Shown here piece after piece: positions 5,995 through 7,194 of a stretch of 7,194 nucleotides of DNA; the stretch's first letter is position 1; every line of letters begins with the position of its first letter. The notes under the pieces were generated by a model. That model was not told the DNA's origin and did not search any database. It saw only the letters and a program-made list of their open reading frames with translations. The translations under genes and the position numbers were made by a program. This DNA is from Alphaproteobacteria bacterium (GTDB taxonomy: Bacteria > Pseudomonadota > Alphaproteobacteria > ATCC43930 > CGMCC-115725): contig VAZT01000386.1 in assembly GCA_005884825.1 (NCBI GenBank), forward strand, positions 1-7,194. The letters are read 5' to 3'.

Positions 5995-6390
5995 TCAGCT
6001 CGTCGATCCGAGGGCAATGCTGAGCACTGCGAAGATCCCCGCCACCGCGAAACCGAAACTGAGTAGACGGACCGCGACAACGAGGCCGAGCCGGGCGAGC
6101 TCGGTGTGGATATAATCTTCAATGACCACCTGGAGCCCAAGCGCCGCGTGATAAAAAGTCGCAATAATCAGCAATACCAGCAGGATGGCCGGCAGCGGGA
6201 GGCCGACCCAGTTCTGCACAGTCTCGATATCGGCGCCGGCCAGGCCGATTACGGAGGCCACGAACCAAAGGCTCAACGGGACCAGCGCAATCGCGGTAAT
6301 GCGCTGCGCCCACCAGTGATCGACCCCCTCCTTCGCCGAACCGAGCCCGATTGCACGGCCGAGCGGCGAGCGCATCCGCGACGCCATCAT
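5995..6390 (-). CDS. sdhD: Succinate dehydrogenase membrane anchor subunit SdhD
   Basis: 131 residues with three hydrophobic segments (about 31-52, 65-90 and 101-127), as expected for this anchor, which with SdhC holds heme b and the quinone site of complex II. The key stretch is YHAALGLQVVIEDYIH. H81 matches the conserved histidine of the second helix, and D92-Y93 match the Asp-Tyr pair whose tyrosine contacts ubiquinone in E. coli. The N-terminal motif SAKEGVDHWWAQRITA is typical of alphaproteobacterial SdhD. The start is taken as the ATG at 6390, 1 nt after the sdhC TGA; a second ATG follows at once (6387), and another is at 6375. The frame is open further upstream but would overlap sdhC by 38 nt. 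No strong ribosome site is visible, consistent with translation coupled to sdhC. Confidence 0.93.
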   Translation of the reverse strand: MMASRMRSPLGRAIGLGSAKEGVDHWWAQRITAIALVPLSLWFVASVIGLAGADIETVQNWVGLPLPAILLVLLIIATFYHAALGLQVVIEDYIHTELARLGLVVAVRLLSFGFAVAGIFAVLSIALGSTS

Positions 6391-6391
6391 C

Positions 6392-6784
6392 TCAGGAAAC
6401 CCAGCGAGCGATCCCGGCGACCCAGGCAACCAAAGTCAGGACGGCGGTCGCCCCGACGACAATCCAACCCCCAATATAGGTCGATTCAAGATCGAGCGCA
6501 TGGCCGGTGTCCCAGACGAGATGACGGATGCCATTGCACAAATGATAGAACAGCGACACGGTCCAGCCGAATAACAACAAAAGCCCGATCCACGAGCCGA
6601 GGAAGTCCTGGACACCTTCATAGGCCTCCGGCCCCGAAGCGGCGGCAACCAGCCACCAGACGAGCAGAATCGTCCCGGCGCTCAGCGCCACGCCGGAAGC
6701 GCGGTGGAGGATCGACAGAACGGAGGTGAGTTGCCAGCGGTAAATCTGAAGGTGCGGAGAAAGCGGCCGGTCGGCGGATCTCAT
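6392..6784 (-). CDS. sdhC: Succinate dehydrogenase cytochrome b556 subunit SdhC
   Basis: 130 residues, normal for the family, with three transmembrane helices (about 29-50, 64-90 and 103-126). It begins with the signature RPLSPHLQIYR. S24 and R28 in SILHRASG correspond to the quinone-site Ser27/Arg31 of E. coli SdhC, and H81 in LFYHLCNGIRH corresponds to the heme b ligand His84. The ATG at 6784 is placed just before this signature. Its ribosome site is weak (GGAA about 13 nt upstream). It is the first gene of the sdhCDAB operon; a putative promoter lies at 6825-6851. It lies 90 nt downstream of the CoA lyase gene on the same strand. Confidence 0.96.
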   Translation of the reverse strand: MRSADRPLSPHLQIYRWQLTSVLSILHRASGVALSAGTILLVWWLVAAASGPEAYEGVQDFLGSWIGLLLLFGWTVSLFYHLCNGIRHLVWDTGHALDLESTYIGGWIVVGATAVLTLVAWVAGIARWVS

Positions 6785-6824
6785 TTACGGCAATTTCCGG
6801 ATTTTCCTTGCGGTGCCGATGTGA

Positions 6825-6851
6825 ATTAGCCCGCGTGCCGGGGAGTGTCAA
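6825..6851 (-). promoter_or_regulatory. Putative promoter of the sdhCDAB operon
   Basis: On the minus strand a perfect TTGACA (6846-6851) is followed after 15 nt by GCTAAT (6825-6830, 4/6 of consensus). The start would be near 6818, giving a leader of about 34 nt to sdhC. The spacing is short; the shifted reading TAATTC with 17 nt is a poorer -10. A 5-bp hairpin (GGCTC 6856-6860, GAGCC 6864-6868) lies just before it, after the lyase stop, but has no T-tract. Read-through from the lyase gene remains possible. Confidence 0.45.
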
Positions 6852-6874
6852 CGCAGGCTCGCCGAGCCGCTGCT

Positions 6875-7194
6875 TCACTTCTTGCCGGAGAGCCGCTCGA
6901 TCTCGTCGGCTAACGCCAACAGCCGTCGTGCGTTCTCCACATGCAGGTTTTCGATCAGCCTTCCTTCCACGAGCACGACGCCCTTGCCCGCGGCGGCCGC
7001 TTCGCCGTGCGCCGCGATGATCCGCCGCGACCACTCGACCTCCTCGGGCGTCGGGGCGAATGCTGCGTTCGCGGCAGCGATCTGCTTCGGGTGGATCAAC
7101 GTCTTGCCGTCGAAGCCGAGCTCGCGGCCTTGCCGGCATGCGGCCGCCAAGCCCTCATCGTCGGAGAGGTCGAGGTGAACGCCATCGAGAACCG
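6875..7194 (-). CDS. CitE-like CoA-ester lyase (HpcH/HpaI family), C-terminal part, cut at 5' end
   Basis: The last 105 residues of a protein of the citrate lyase beta subunit/malyl-CoA lyase group; such enzymes cleave or hydrolyse acyl-CoA esters such as malyl-CoA. The frame is open to the window edge. Visible family features are LDGVHLDLSDDEGL, then ACRQGRELGFDGKTLIHPKQ, the conserved block near the C-terminus, then AFAPTPEEVEWSRRIIAA. The end is a helical tail with VLVEGRLIENLHVENARRLL. The catalytic and metal-binding N-terminal part lies outside the window, so the substrate cannot be given. It is on the same strand as sdhC, 90 nt upstream. A link to the TCA cycle through malyl-CoA chemistry is plausible but inferred. 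Confidence 0.85.
   Translation of the reverse strand, partial: VLDGVHLDLSDDEGLAAACRQGRELGFDGKTLIHPKQIAAANAAFAPTPEEVEWSRRIIAAHGEAAAAGKGVVLVEGRLIENLHVENARRLLALADEIERLSGKK

Noticed and set aside
4246..6066. Open frame of 606 codons on the plus strand, opposite sdhA
   Set aside because: It mirrors sdhA and the end of sdhD, has Arg/His/Asp-rich composition typical of antisense frames in GC-rich DNA, and shows no recognisable domain. sdhA on the other strand has every expected catalytic residue.
6856..6868. Intrinsic terminator after the CoA lyase gene
   Set aside because: The stem has only 5 bp and no T-tract follows on the minus strand, so it is mentioned with the sdh promoter but not called as a terminator.

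Overview
The window looks like chromosomal DNA of a GC-rich alphaproteobacterium, most likely of the Hyphomicrobiales (Bradyrhizobium/Xanthobacteraceae-like). The basis is the sdhC-sdhD-sdhA-sdhB order and protein style, an alphaproteobacterial type of palindromic repeat between sdhA and sdhB, a CitE-like lyase upstream of sdhC, and a class A penicillin-binding protein beyond the operon. No sequence search was run, so the taxonomic call is inference.

Layout, left to right. (1) 1-339, plus strand: the C-terminal end of a class A penicillin-binding protein. It is followed by a perfect 12-bp stem-loop that separates it from a convergent gene. (2) 396-1004, minus strand: a protein with two tandem NIPSNAP domains, with its own good sigma-70-type promoter at 1039-1066. 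(3) 1099-3255: a degraded zone. It holds a HAF-repeat/PEP-CTERM surface protein without its 5' end (minus), the left part of an ISAzo13-like insertion sequence (plus), and a nucleoside hydrolase pseudogene (minus) with an internal out-of-frame deletion and a lost C-terminus. (4) 3265-6784, minus strand: the complete succinate dehydrogenase operon sdhCDAB, with a REP-like double hairpin in the 144-bp sdhA-sdhB gap. (5) 6875-7194, minus strand: the C-terminal end of a CitE-like (HpcH/HpaI family) CoA lyase, cut by the window edge.

How it works together. The four sdh genes encode complex II: the flavoprotein SdhA, the iron-sulfur protein SdhB and the two membrane anchors SdhC and SdhD. The expected cofactor and quinone-site residues are all visible. 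Spacing is tight (1 nt between sdhC and sdhD, 12 nt between sdhD and sdhA), and a plausible promoter lies 5' of sdhC. The nucleoside hydrolase began 9 nt after sdhB and was probably the last gene of the transcript before it decayed.

The most informative feature is the scar at 2061-2540. An IS fragment sits between two genes that are each cut at its edge, which suggests insertion followed by deletion. I found no convincing undescribed system; the window is conserved housekeeping genes interrupted by a small zone of genome decay.
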